Shown here: in pieces, positions 45,597 through 57,023 of the stretch
Layout of the letters: each line of letters starts with the position of its first letter
Numbering within the stretch: the first letter of the stretch is position 1
The notes under the pieces: generated by a model
Database searches by the model: none
What the model saw: the letters and a program-made list of their open reading frames with translations, nothing else
Told to the model about the DNA's origin: nothing
Made by a program: the position numbers and the translations under genes
Assembly: GCF_030272615.1 (NCBI RefSeq)
Contig: NC_081413.1
Location: 144,680,476-144,744,475 of the forward strand
DNA from: Cryptomeria japonica
Taxonomy: Eukaryota > Streptophyta > Pinopsida > Cupressales > Cupressaceae
Length of the DNA stretch: 64,000 nt
Reading direction: 5' to 3'

Positions 45597-47099
45597 TGTT
45601 GGCATTGTAATAGACAAGGAGAGATTGTTGGCATTTCAATAAGGATATTGAGAAGGTTGTTGATGATTATGGATATAACTGATCAAGGATGTTTACTTTC
45701 TTAATATTATTATTTTGTCATTGATGTCAAGAAAATGATTTTCTAATTCAGTATGATGTTGCCATATCTTAAGAAGTATGATTTGATGAGTATAAAGACG
45801 TCATTAAAAGACATAGACAAAATGTGATGAATAAGAAGATGAATAAGTTATTCAATGGGAAACTATTACCGAGTTAGACAATGATGAGATCATGATGTTT
45901 AGATTGTTTTGATATCCTACATATGTTGTTAATTGTAAGGTTAATACTATACTATGTTACCGAGCAAATAACCTAGTCGGTAAACCCTAAGGTTATCGCT
46001 ATCGGTTAATGAAGGCAAAATGTCTACCGAGTGAAGTTTAGTATTTACTGAGTTGCAACCGAGTAGTAACGAAATGCATTGAATGAATAAAAGCATTATT
46101 TAATGAAGGAAGCTGATGAGCTAGAACTGATTAAATGATTGGTATGCCGTGAATGAAGTTTGTTAAAGAATCTATGGTAAAGGAATATCGGCAAGAAGAT
46201 CTACAACTCAGATTGAACCACAATACCCTAGCACAAGTTCCAAGAAATGTATGCAAGTTCCAAGGCAGGGCAAAACATTTTTTAGATCGAAGGATACATT
46301 GAACCTAGTCAAGATTGAAGATCTGATGGCTATGATTGATCATGGGAAATGTGATCAAGGAGATTAAGTGGTTGTCAAATTTTTTATAAATAAGGAATTG
46401 TTGATAAACAATGTATGTGGGCAAGTGTATGCATAGGGATGCTACATAGTGATTACCGAGCACTAAAGCTTGAAGACCTGTTTGAATAATAGAGTATAGA
46501 GCCCAGCAGATGGACAAGATAAAGTTCTATGGCTAGATTGTATTGAGCAAATAAGAATCTATTTGAGAATTTTAGATGTGAAGTTGCAGATAGATTTTTA
46601 TTACTATTATTTTGTGAAGTGACAGAAAATCTCTTAACCGAGTGGACTTAACAGTCTTATTTTTAAAACCCTCTACCAAGGCGACATTCTGATTGAGTGT
46701 TTGAAATCCTTTAACAAGGTCACTTCTAACAAGGTGAAGATCCTAACAGATCTGAGGGAAATCCCTTAACCGGGTCACATCTAGCAATGTGTTTGTAATC
46801 TTTAACAAGATTTTCTTTTAACCGAGCATACTCTAGAAGAGTATATTTCTTAGTGGGTCCGAAATCCCACAGTGGTTTTTCCCTATTTGGGTTTCCATGT
46901 TAAATCTGGTGTTATGAGTTTTATGATGTTTATATTCTTTTGAGTTTGCATGTTTAGGAATTTTGGTTATATTACTGAAGTATATGTTACCGAGGTTGAA
47001 TCTATTGTTTTTATGGAAGATTAAGGTTGTATGATTCACCCCCCCCTCTCATCTTATTAGCTTGGCATCTATACTTAACATTAAGTATAAGATCTATCA
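45597..47099 (+). repeat. Copia-4 3' LTR
   Basis: TGTTGGCATTGTAATAGAC ... GATCTATCA, then the GCTAG duplication. Colinear with 39685-41170 with scattered, mostly transition-type differences. Confidence 0.92.
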
Positions 47100-47104
47100 G
47101 CTAG

Positions 47105-48487
47105 GAGAAGGAGAGGCAATAACCCCAAGCTTATCTCAAAGAAACTCAAATGTATCCTTTGCCAATGCCTTAGTGAAAAAAATGTAACCTGCTCTTTTGT
47201 AGAAATTTACTTCAAACAAAATTCCTTCTCAACAACCTTCTCCCTTAGGTAGTGATATCTGATTGAATTATGTTTTTTTCTTGAATGTGTAATTGGATTA
47301 TTTGAAATGTTTATTGCACTTGTATTGTCACACATAATACATTTGATTCATCATATGTTACCTTGGTATCTTTAGGAGTCTAACTCATCCATATTACCTG
47401 AGTACAATAAGATGTCGCTGCAATATACTTTCTTCAGTAGTAGATAGGGAAAGAAAATCTTGTTTCTTACTGAACCATGAGACCAATCTATCCCCAAAAA
47501 AGAATGCACCACCACTAGTACTCTTCCAGTCATAAACACTTCTAGCCCAATCTACATCATTATAAGCTTTCAACATGAAGTCTCCACCTTTTTTGTACTG
47601 AAGTCCAAAATCTACAATACCTTTCAAATGTCTAAATATTCTTTTCACAACTTGCTCATGTATCACCTTCAGATTTGCTTGAAATATAGCCACTAGACAC
47701 ACAACCTGCATGATATCTGGTCTCGACATAGTCAAATACAACAATCCACCAATCATTGACTTGTAATTTTTTTGTTCAACTTTTAGAGACTCATCATATT
47801 TACACAATTTAAATCCAATGGTTAAAGGAGTTGTAATCAGTTTGCAATCATCAAAACCAAATTTCTTCAACATTTCGTTCACATACTTGCTTTGAGAGAT
47901 AAAATTTCTATTTTTAGATTGAATAACTTGCAACCCAAGAAAAAAAGACAACTCATCAATGATTGACATCTCAAATTCTTGAACTGCATCTCTTTAGAAC
48001 ACTCTTTACATAAGCTACCATTTCCTTCAAATATGATATCATCAATATAAACTATAACAATTTACAACTTATCTCCAACATTTTTGAAATAAAGATTATT
48101 GTCTACTATACCTTTCCTAAAATTCTATTAAAACAAATATGTGTCCAATCTTTCATACCAAGCTCTAGGTGCATGTTTAAGTCCATTCAATGCTTCCTTT
48201 AGTTTGGACACCATATTTGGTTCTCGTGTTAGTCTGAATCCATCTGGTTGCTCAATTTAAACTTCTTCTTCTAGATCTCCATTAAAAAATGCTAATTTGA
48301 CATCCATTTGATAAACTCTAAAATTCTTGTAAGTAGAAAATGAAAGAAACATACTTATAGCTTCCATCCTTGCTACCTAAGAAAAAGTTTCTTCAAGGTC
48401 TATGCATTTCACCTAAGAATGTCCTTTACATACCTATCTTGCTTTATTCCTGAATACTCACTTAGTTCCTATTACATTCTTGTCCAC
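47105..48487 (-). pseudogene. Copia-5 RNase H and RT (decayed)
   Basis: The clearest stretch, 47969-47394, covers the RT end (SFFLGLQVIQSKNRNFIS, YVNEMLKKFGFDDCKLITTP) and RNase H (AYNDVDWARSVYDWKSTSGG, FFGDRLVSWFSKKQDF). Rightward, 47970-48487 carries copia RT motifs in several frames, up to NVIGTK at 48460-48480 where element C interrupts. The C-terminal RNase H (47105-47390) is readable in broken frames. Confidence 0.78.
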
Positions 48488-49228
48488 TGATATAGGTATC
48501 AGCTCCGAAGAATTGCTCTTTGGACAACTCTTTTTGGTCCGCATATGCATTGGAGTTCGGATTGAGCCGACTATGTATGCACATTTCATTATTTGGATAT
48601 TGTTCTTGAAGCCAACATGTAGAAGATCTAACTTCATGTTATGAATATAAAAGACCAATGGATATGATCATTTTGGATATCGGTAGTGGTTTGGAAAGTG
48701 TTTTTGATTGAGTGTACATAGTTTCACGTGCACAAGAGAAGGATTTATTATTTGGAATAATGCATAATAGTGGAACAAAGAGGTATGAGTTGAAGTGTGT
48801 GCAGTATATATAATGAGCTGAAATGGAACTATAATTTGGCTTTGGTAGATTCTATTCCTTAGTTCATTCATTCTTGTGATCTTTGTAATTGTTTGTAAGG
48901 TAGTGAGCCTTCAAAGGTTGTTGTCCTTCTTTCTTTTGAGTAGTGAGCTCTAGGCAATGTTCTTGAATGCATGTGCATTCCCAATATAATATTCTTATAC
49001 ATATAATAGAGTATTTTAATATTGTGGGTCTCATCCCCACCGTGGTTTTTCCCTTAACTGGGTTTTCCAAGTTTAAAATCTGGTGTTATGGTGTTGTTGT
49101 TGATTACTTTGTGTTTCTACTTCTTTCTTTCATTCATTTACATTAAGTGGTTAAAAGGACAAGTTAATAAGGGTAAAAATTGTAGAACACTAACTCACCC
49201 CCCCACTCAGTGTTCCTTGATTCTAATA
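48488..49228 (+). repeat. Element C 5' LTR
   Basis: Starts TGATATAGG inside Copia-5 RT and ends near TTCTAATA before the PBS. It has the CGTGGTTTTTCCC...GGGTTTTCC module (49041-49068) and a perfect LTR-end hairpin. Left edge inferred from where copia RT coding stops. Confidence 0.75.
49185..49215 (+). promoter_or_regulatory. LTR-end hairpin, element C
   Basis: GAACACT (49185-49191) pairs perfectly with AGTGTTC (49209-49215) across a 17-base loop AACTCACCCCCCCACTC. The arms differ from those of other families while pairing is kept. Confidence 0.6.
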
Positions 49229-49230
49229 AT

Positions 49231-49242
49231 TGGTATCAGAGC
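49231..49242 (+). other. Element C primer-binding site
   Basis: TGGTATCAGAGC, exact iMet PBS. Confidence 0.9.
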
Positions 49243-49269
49243 CTAGTCCCTTAGAAGAAGCCTAACAAC

Positions 49270-50340
49270 TTGAGGAGGACTTGGGAAGGTGAATCAATGG
49301 TTTCTGATAGTCTTCAACATCAACTTATTGTGGCACTTGAGGATCTTGATCAATCCCAAGCTGAGGTCTGGCCGATGAAAGAAAATATTAAGGATACTGA
49401 AAACTTCATCCAATCATTGAAAGACCAATTGAACAAGTCAAGAGAGAAGAGAAAATAACTTGTTGATAAGCTAAAGGAGAAAGAAAGGTAAAGCATTGAT
49501 GACCAAGCATTGAAAGAGAAGACATGGGAATGTGAGAAACTTGCTAGAGATAATGCAGTTCAGAAGAATAAGATGGAATCTATTGTAATGAAATTGAAAA
49601 AAGAGATTGAGGAAAGGAAGAATAATGAGGAGAATCTTGCTCAGTTATTAAAAGACAAATATGAGGAATACAACAGACTTGATTGTGTGAATGACTAACT
49701 AAAGCTTGACCTACAAGAATCCAAACAACATGAGGAAGAGCTTAGAATGCAGATCCTTCTTCTTAGATATGATCTTGAAGCTGCAAATGAGTATAAGGAG
49801 AAGTTCAAGATCAACTCAACCAAACTTAATGAGATGCTTCAAAACCATAAGGATGTTGATGATAGAAGAGGTATTGGATTTGAGAAAGGTGAGAGCTTTA
49901 GATCTGGTCAAAGAAATCCAAAGTCTCAACATCAAAAGAACAAAGCTAAAAGGTCTTTGGTAAGGCAACCTAATTCTCATAAGTTCAATGGTAACTATTT
50001 TGTTTGAAATAAATTTGGTAATATGGCTAGTCAATGTAGAAATAGACAAATTGGAATGGTTCATCTTTCTTTGGTCAATGTTTTAAATGCAACAAGTATG
50101 GGCATACGTCAAATGAATGCAAAATTATGATGAATAACTTTCCAAACAGAAGGAATGTCAGATGTTATGCATATGGTAGATTTGGAAATGTTGCTAACCA
50201 TTGCATATGAAGAGGAAATCAAGGAAATTTTAGGCCTAGATAAGGAAATGTGGTGTGCTACAATTGCAACAATTCAAGTCACATTGCAAGATTCTGCAGA
50301 AGTAAATATGTGAATAGAAATGGTCCAACAGACAAAAATA
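49270..50340 (+). pseudogene. Element C gag-like coiled-coil, zinc-knuckle protein
   Basis: Charged helical stretches (VALEDLDQSQAEVWPMKENI; MKLKKEIEERKNNEENLAQL; EEELRMQILLLRYDLEA) are broken by stops and one shift near 49740. Then comes HKFNGNYFV with a broken knuckle (NKFGNMASQC), CFKCNKYGHTSNEC (complete, about 50080), CYAYGRFGNVANHC (degraded) and CYNCNNSSHIARFC (complete but for spacing drift, about 50260). The order and the FNGNY and HIARFC signatures match LARD-1 ORF1, so the proteins are homologous. Likely an RNA-binding packaging protein; no enzyme motif. Confidence 0.68.
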
Positions 50341-50347
50341 AAAGTAT

Positions 50348-50999
50348 TGTTAGGATTCCCAAAGATATTGAGAGGGGGGGTGAATCAGTATCTGACTGGT
50401 AAAAGAATTTTCTTGGATTATAACATGAAAAGCATTTGAAAACAGTGTACCGATAAACTAAAAATAATGCAGTAAAGAAGAATAATAACCACAACATAAG
50501 AGACACACCATAACACAATATTTTAATGAGGAAACCTGGTGTGGGAAAAACCTTAGTGGGATTTGTGACCCACAATATTCGCATACTGGCCAATAAGGGA
50601 ATATTACCATTTTACAATAGGGGCTTGCACATGCAGAAAGGCCAAGTGCCTAGAGCTCACTGCTCAGTTACAAAATATGTCACACTGAATTACAAAATTG
50701 GATTATACAAATCCAATGTCTTGTACTACTCCATATCAGTATCTACTATGCCAGATTTAGTACCGGTTTAAGCTCTGCAATATACATAAACCATTATCTC
50801 AATAATTTGTATATTAGGTCTGCTATGATCTTTTCATATTTTCTCACTTCCTAAATGATCTACAATGATCTCATACTTATATGAGTCATGTTACAATCTG
50901 CCAAGTCGGCATACAAAAGATTTTACAATTAATTACAAAATATATTTATACAAAATTCTTGTCGGCCAGGGTGCCGGTAATCTTCTTTTTGGTGCCGGT
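50348..50999 (-). repeat. LTR-D fragment, same family as the solo LTR
   Basis: Starts TGTTAGGATTCCC, reverse complement of the end of the solo LTR at 56115-57018, and stays colinear until LARD-B cuts in at 51000. Hairpin AGATATT (50363-50369) with AGTATCT (50387-50393), one mismatch. The rest should lie right of the window. Confidence 0.75.
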
Positions 51000-51762
51000 T
51001 GATGAATACTAAGAGGGGGGGGGGGTGAATTAGTGTACCAAAAATTACTGAACTCAAACACTTTATACGTCTAGTAGTAAACTGGTATAACAGTTTAACT
51101 AACAAACCGGTTAACACAAATGCAAACCAAACAACAAGTAAGGCATTCACCCACAGAAGCACAATCACCATAATGCAAGAGATTTTGACATGGAAACCCA
51201 ATTGGGAAAAACCACGATGAGATGAAACTCACAAGTAACTATCTGTAGAATAATAACCAGACCGGTTAAGGTCATACAATGTTCTTTACCAAAACAAATC
51301 CTGTTAGGAATCTCAATCTCTATTAGGAGATAAGTCCGATTAAAGACTACCTTGTCAGAGGATTTTAGATCCACATATGTGAATCACCTTGTTAGAGGAT
51401 TTATAAAGGCTTTTCTGGGTCTACCCGGTTAAGGGTTTCTAACTTGTCAAAGATGTGAGTAATAAACAAGTGAATGATCTAGCAAATAGCATAGTCTTCT
51501 TGGTTAGATCCATGATAGGTCATTGCTAATGCATTTCAGCATTACTTCAGTCTTCAGTAAATCCACACTCTGTTACAGCACATAGACTTGATCATTTTGT
51601 TAAGATCGCACATACAAGAACTCAACAACCACCACAAACCCTAATAGCTACACACTTCTTAAAACCCTAGACATGATGTCCTTAAAAGGAATCTGATTTC
51701 ATGTTGGTCCAATAGGATTATATTTCAAGTTCCTAGGTTCATTGTATCTAGACACATTTGGT
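51000..51762 (-). repeat. LARD-B 3' LTR, first piece
   Basis: TGATGAATACTAAGAG with an extended G-run, reverse complement of the LARD-1 LTR end. Stops at TTGGT, the Copia-3 target. The hairpin is weakened (AATACT against AGTGTA). Confidence 0.85.
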
Positions 51763-52825
51763 TGTTAGGTCCCGGAGACAACTGAGAGGGGGGGGGGTGT
51801 GAATCGGTTGTCTAATAAATTCAAACCAAAAAAAACTTAACCAACTTAATGCTTAATACCGGTAGACTAGTTAAGTATACTGATAGATAGTTTTAATAGT
51901 TAATTGCTATACTGGTAAACATTAATGCATAAAACATAAACACAAAGTCATCCACAACACATGACAATATTATTTGTACATGGAAACCCTGTAAGGGGAA
52001 AAACCACAGTGGGAAACCTTATCAACAATCAGATGATACTACTGTAGATAGTAAGTGTACATAAATGGGGTCTGCACATGCAGAAAGGCCAATAGTCTAG
52101 AAATCATTGCTCAATAACAAAATGGGAGTCACACTAACTACAGTTGGATGGTTAAATCCAATAAGAATGTACTGCACAAAATAGCATCTTCATATACTGG
52201 ATTCAGTACCAATGTAATGCTGATATGCTTTCACAAAAACCTAACTTCAGCTTTAAATGATGTCTGTGTGTATTGCACTGCTTAATCTTGCATATACCTT
52301 CACACAATTCTTTTTCACATTCCACACTTGATCTTACAAATAAGATCTTACATTTATACCATAACCTAAGACCAATTTTAGTAGGTTGGCTCTACAAGAT
52401 ATTACAATAAAAACATTTTACAAATAATATAATATCCGATGCTATAACCAATTGAACATGTTGGCTTAATGCATTTACAACAATAATTAATCATCTCCAT
52501 AGCATTCCATGCTAATCTGGAAAAGATAAACCTACCGGTGAAACCCTAGATAACCCTGGACCTATTTGCCGGTAAAAGAAATATATAATATGAATATACC
52601 AATGATTAATCCATTAAGATAAGATGTCCACATGATATCTTCAATATTACCAAGTGTCTTCCATGCCATTCCAAGTGTCGGTGATCATTATATCCTGCTG
52701 GTGAACCATATACCAGTAACTGTGCAATAGTTACTTGCTTGTCGGTGAATGCTACTGGATCTCCAAAGTGCTAATGTTTTAGTAGGTGTTGACATCAATG
52801 ACAAAACCATACCAAAATACCAACA
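51763..52825 (-). repeat. Copia-3 3' LTR
   Basis: TGTTAGGTCCCGG ... ATACCAACA. Similar to 58485-59545, mostly transition differences plus G-run length change. TATA-like TTTATACC at 52353 (GGTATAAA on the element strand), also at 59071. Confidence 0.92.
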
Positions 52826-53200
52826 ATCTCCCCCTTTGGCATTGATGGCAACACAAGATGGAAAAACCATCAAAGTGCCAAAACAGAAATGCCAAAAACT
52901 AGCAATCTCCAAAAAGATCATAACCAGAATACAAAGAGCAATAGTCTCTCCCAAACAACAATCTCTCCCCCTGGGAGCAACATGTGTTATCCAAAGTTCC
53001 TCAAAAGATAATGTGTTTTTCCATAGATATCTCTCCCCCTTTGACATCAAATGCCAAAGTTATAATAAAAAAAGTTCATATACAAAATACCAACTAGTTC
53101 AATATACCAACTACTCCCCTTGAGAAGTAGCTTCCTCATCAAAGACCGGAGTAAAAAATTTGTCTTTAAATTCTGCCGGTTGATGATAATCATCAATTGT
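52826..53200 (-). other. Copia-3 3' untranslated region with repeated polypurine tracts
   Basis: ATCTCCCCCTTT then GGCATTGATGGCAAC beside the LTR, with further tracts at about 52961, 53031 and 53113. Multiple tracts are known from Sirevirus-type Copia elements; whether these are Sireviruses I cannot tell. Confidence 0.65.
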
Positions 53201-54205
53201 CTAAGTCTCTACCGATGGTGGTATGAATCCAAGCTGAGCTCTGAGATATTCAAAAGTCTCCTTAGGCAAAGGTTTTGTGAAAATATTTGCAAGTTGTTCT
53301 TTAGTATTCACATAAACCAGTTTTATCTCCTTTTCTTCAACTTTTTCCCTTAGAAAATTCAGTTTGATAGAAACATGTTTTGTTTTAGAATGTAGTAGAA
53401 GATTCTTAGATATATCAATTGCTGCAGTGTTATCACAATATATAGTAATACGTTCCTTTCATTTTACCTTTATGTTTTTCAACATTTGCTTAAGCCATAG
53501 TACCTGTGTATAGTTAGTTGCTGCTGCAACATATTCTGATTCTGCTATTAATAAAGATGTACAACTCTGTTTCTTACTCAACCAAGAAACTAGTCTGTTT
53601 CCAAGAAAGAATGTTCTGCTGGTGGTGCTTTTTCTATCATCCACATCTCCTACCCAATTTGCATCTGTGTATGCACATAATTCAACGTTTTCATCTCTAG
53701 GATACCATAATCCAAGATTTATAGTGCCTTGTAAGTACCGGAAAATCCTTTTTACTGTTGATTCATGATTTTCTCTAGGATTACTTTGAAATCTAGAAAC
53801 AATACATACTGCATTCATAATATCAGGTCTGGTTTGTGTCAAATACAGTAAACCTCCTATCATAGATTTGTATCTAGTTGGATTAACAGGTGTAGATTCA
53901 TCCCTTTGAGATAATTTGTCATTTGTAGTCACAGGTGTGCTTACCGGTTTAGAGTTCTCCTTCCCAAATTTCTTTAGTAACTCTTTCAAGTATTTGGATT
54001 GACTCAAGAATATACCTTTATCAGTCTGTGAAATTTGCAATCCTAAAAAGAATTTTATTTCTCCAATCATAGACATTTCAAATTCTTGCTGCATTTTAGT
54101 AGAAAATTCCTTACATAAACCATCTTCTCCTCCAAAGATTATATCATCAACAAATACTTCTATCATCAAGATGTCATCATTAGATATTTTGTAATATAAA
54201 TTCTT
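53201..54205 (-). pseudogene. Copia-3 RT C-terminus and RNase H
   Basis: The 236-residue stretch 54169-53459 begins in the duplicated part of RT ([18 protein letters not shown]), then SQSKYLKELLKKFGKENSKP and RNase H (AYTDANWVGDVDDRKSTTSR, FFLGNRLVSWLSKKQSC, AESEYVAAATNYTQVLW). Beyond one break the C-terminus continues (KEQLANIFTKPLPKETFEYL) to a TAG at 53201-53203. RNase H looks close to intact. Confidence 0.88.
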
Positions 54206-54387
54206 GTCTGTGAAATTTGCAATCCTAAAAAGAATTTTATTTCTCCAATCATAGACATTTCAAATTCTTGCTGCATTTTAGTAGAAAGTTCCTTACATAA
54301 ACCATCTTCTCCTCCAAAGATTATATCGTCAAAAAATACTTCTATAATCAAGAAGTCATCATTAGTTATTTTGTAATATAAATTGTT
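54024..54387 (-). repeat. 182-base tandem duplication inside Copia-3 RT
   Basis: 54024-54205 and 54206-54387 are near-identical, covering the RT active site, so the VDD box is present twice (VFVDD and VFFDD). 182 is not a multiple of three, so the second copy shifts the frame. Confidence 0.93.
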
Positions 54388-55017
54388 GTCTACATTTCCT
54401 TTAGTAAAACCAATATTTAAAAGATACTTATCAAGTCTTGCATACCAAGCTCTTGGAGCTTGCTTTAATCCATACAGAGCTTTTCTTAACCTGCAAACCA
54501 TATCATTGTCATCAGTCAAAGAAAATCCATCAGGTTGTTCAATGTATACTTCCTCTTCAAGATCTCCATTAAAAAATGCACATTTAATGTCCATTAGATA
54601 AACTTTGTAGTTCTTGTGTGCTGCAAAAGCCAAGAATAATCTGACTGCCTCAATTCTAGCTACCGGTGCAAAGGTTTCATTGTAATCAACTCCTTCTTTC
54701 TGAGAATATCCCTTACACACTAGTCTTGCTTTATTTCTGACAACCTTACCATCTTCATTAAGTTTGTTTTTGAATACCCATTTGGTTCCAATTACATTTT
54801 TATCTTTAGGCCAGGGAACTAATGTCCAAGTGTTATTTTTCTCAATTTGTTCTAATTCTTCTTCCATAGCTTTAATCCAAAATTTATCTTCACATGCCTC
54901 ATTAACAGATGATGGTTCAATTTGAGAAATAAGACATACCTCTTCATTTGCCAATCTTCTTGTTGTCATAACTCCCTTAAATTTATTTCCAATTATCTGA
55001 TCTTCAGAATGATTCAA
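54166..55017 (-). pseudogene. Copia-3 reverse transcriptase, N-terminal and catalytic part
   Basis: 283 open residues: [97 protein letters not shown] and [12 protein letters not shown] (Phe where Val or Ile is usual). The frame ends at the duplication. Otherwise this is the best-preserved RT in the window. Confidence 0.9.
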
Positions 55018-55104
55018 TCTTACATACCGGGGTGTCTTTGTTTGCTGTTGTTCTTCAATTATTGTGGACTCCTCAGATGGTACCGAGGTAACTGTATCTT
55101 CATT

Positions 55105-56114
55105 CTATACTGGTGGATTTAGTGTAGGTTCATTTGTCACAATTTCTGTTGCCGGTTCAGAGTCTATATACCTTGAAGTTCCTCTGAATTGTTCATCAAT
55201 TTTTACATTTGTACTCTCAACAATTTTCTGCAATCTCTTGTTAAAACATCTATATGCCTTGCTCTTAGATGAATAACAAAGAAATATTCCTTCATCACTT
55301 CTAGGATCAAATTTGCCAATATACTCATGTCTTCTAATATAACATTTACTTCCAAAAATTCTGAAATACTCAAGAGTAGGAGTATTACCAAACCATAGTT
55401 CATGAGGGGTCTTACTGGTTTCTCCTTTGATGTGAACTTTGTTGAATGTATAGACCGCTGTGCTGATTGCTTCTCTGCAATACACATGTGGTAAATTTGC
55501 TTCTGATAACATACTTCTTGCTGCATCCAAGATAGTTTTGTTTTTCCTTTCAACAACTCCATTCTGCCATGGTGTCCGAGGTGCTAATAGTTGTCTTTTG
55601 ATTCCATTTACTTCACAGAATGTATTAAAGTCCTTAGATGTGAATTCTCCTCCTTGACCTGATCTTAAGCATTTTATTTTCTTACTGGTTTCATTTTCAA
55701 CCATTGCTTTGAATAGTTTGAACTTTCCAAGTGCTTCTGGTTTTTCTCAGAGAAAAGTAACCCAACACATTCTAGAATAGTCATCAATGATTAGCATGAA
55801 ATACCTATCACCTTGTAAGCTTTTAGTTCTAGCTGGACCACATAAATCAATGTGAATTAAATCAAGAGCATTATTGGATTTTTCTGGAATACTTTTGAAG
55901 CTAGCTCTAACTTGTTTTCCAAATTGACATTCCTTACATATTGTATTTTGAGGTTTGACAATTTTAGGTAGATCTCTAACAGCCTTAGTAGTACTGATCT
56001 TTATCATGCAATCAAAGTTTACATGACAAAGTCTCTTATGCCATAACCAACTTTCATCTATATGTGCAATCAAGCATGTATTTTCTATGTTATTTAAATG
56101 AAAGATATTACCTC
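55105..56114 (-). pseudogene. Copia-3 integrase
   Basis: From 56114 leftward: zinc region (WLWHKRLCHVNFDCMIKIS, CKECQFGKQ), first Asp (HIDLCGP), second (IIDDYSRMCW), break near 55747, then CLRSGQGGEF (the Asp of RSDRG is Gly), the Glu region PWQNGVVERKN and the C-terminal FRIFGSKCYIRRHE, DEGIFLCYSSKSKA. The 5' edge is the solo LTR insertion at 56115. Confidence 0.87.
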
Positions 56115-56173
56115 TGTTGGCATATGGACACTCCAATGAGACATTGTGTGTGATTGAAGGTTTTGTCATTGAT

Positions 56174-56335
56174 GGCAACCTTGCAATCTTATGGCACCAG
56201 CAAGACATTATACCGACAAAGCATCACACAGGCAACCTTGCAATCCTATGGCACCGACAAGACATTATACCGGAAAAGCATCACACAGGCAACCTTGCAA
56301 TCCTATGGCACTGGCAAGACATTATACCGGCATTA
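56174..56335 (+). repeat. 57-base tandem repeat, three copies, in the solo LTR
   Basis: Units start GGCAACCTTGCAATC at 56174, 56231 and 56288 and contain CAAGACATTATACCG. Because 57 is divisible by three, a repetitive open frame arises across it; I do not regard that as a gene. It lies at the start of the LTR (U3), where such repeats often act as enhancers. Confidence 0.9.
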
Positions 56336-56486
56336 GCAAGATCACTCTACATCGGCACCGGCACAAATGATGTATACCAGCACAAAAAAGAACATGTATA
56401 CCGGCACTGAGGCCGACAGGATTTTTTATATGTAATATTTTGTTTATTATTGTAAGCCAACTTGGCAAATTGTAAAATGACTCTTG

Positions 56487-56496
56487 TATATAAAAG
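56487..56496 (+). promoter_or_regulatory. TATA box of the solo LTR
   Basis: TATATAAAAG, the best TATA match in the window, mid-LTR where the core promoter is expected. Confidence 0.55.
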
Positions 56497-56971
56497 AGAT
56501 CATTGTAGCTATTCGTAGGATATGGATAGGAAGCATAAATAAATTATAAGGTAGACCTAATGTGTGAATTGTAGGTCAAGGGTATATGTAAAGAACAGAT
56601 CAAGAATCGGTACTAAATCTAGCATTGAAGATGCTATTGTAAAGCAGTACAGAATATTGGATTTGTGTAAATCCTCATTGTAAGTCAGTATGACTTCTTA
56701 TTGAGCAGTGTGCTCTAGGCAGTTGACCTTCCTGCATGTGCAGGCCCCCATTGTAAGTAATATTCTCTTATTGGCCAGTAAGTGAATATTGTGGGTCACA
56801 AATCCCACCGAGGTTTTTCCCACACCGGGTTTCCTTGTTAAACATCTTGTGTTATGGTGTTCTTTTCATGTGGATGTTTTTGATTCTATTATTTACATTA
56901 ATTCTTGCATACTGGTATACTGTTACTTTATGTTTTGCATATTCAGTTTCAAGAAAATTCCATTACCGGTC

Positions 56972-57003
56972 AGATACTGATTCACCCCCCCCTCTCAGTA
57001 TCT
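56972..57003 (+). promoter_or_regulatory. LTR-end hairpin, solo LTR
   Basis: AGATACT (56972-56978) pairs perfectly with AGTATCT (56997-57003) across an 18-base C-rich loop. Confidence 0.6.
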
Positions 57004-57023
57004 ATGGGAACCCTAACAACCTC

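Larger units (their letters stand above)
39685..47099 (+). mobile_element. Copia-4, complete Ty1/copia retrotransposon
   Basis: LTRs 39685-41170 and 45597-47099, perfect PBS, gag-PR-IN-RT-RH on the plus strand, polypurine tract, and identical GCTAG duplications (39680-39684, 47100-47104). All domains are recognisable, but integrase has an internal deletion and there are several stops. Inserted in Copia-5. Confidence 0.93.
38206..48487 (-). mobile_element. Copia-5, 3' part, interrupted by Copia-4
   Basis: 3' LTR (38206-39403), 3' untranslated part (39404-39679), then after Copia-4 the RNase H and RT (47105-48487), all minus strand. At 48488, inside RT just upstream of the conserved NVIGTK, element C begins, so the 5' part of Copia-5 should lie right of the window. 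Confidence 0.8.
48488..50347 (+). mobile_element. Element C, gag-only LTR element, 5' part
   Basis: LTR (48488-49228), perfect PBS (49231), and a coiled-coil plus zinc-knuckle frame to about 50340, then interrupted by LTR-D. No pol is visible in the part present, but the right part lies outside the window, so pol absence is not proven. ORF similarity groups it with LARD-1. Confidence 0.7.
56115..57018 (+). mobile_element. Solo LTR inside Copia-3
   Basis: TGTTGGCATATGG ... ACCCTAACA, 904 bases, flanked by perfect ACCTC duplications (56110-56114 and 57019-57023), with copia coding on both sides. No interior sequence, as after recombination between two LTRs. The LTR-D fragment at 50348 is the same family. 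Confidence 0.93.

Noticed and set aside
56117-56410. Open frame with three repeats of GNLAILWHxQDIIPxKHHT
   Set aside because: It is the translation of a 57-base tandem repeat in an LTR; 57 is a multiple of three, so any stop-free frame repeats. No start context or homologue.
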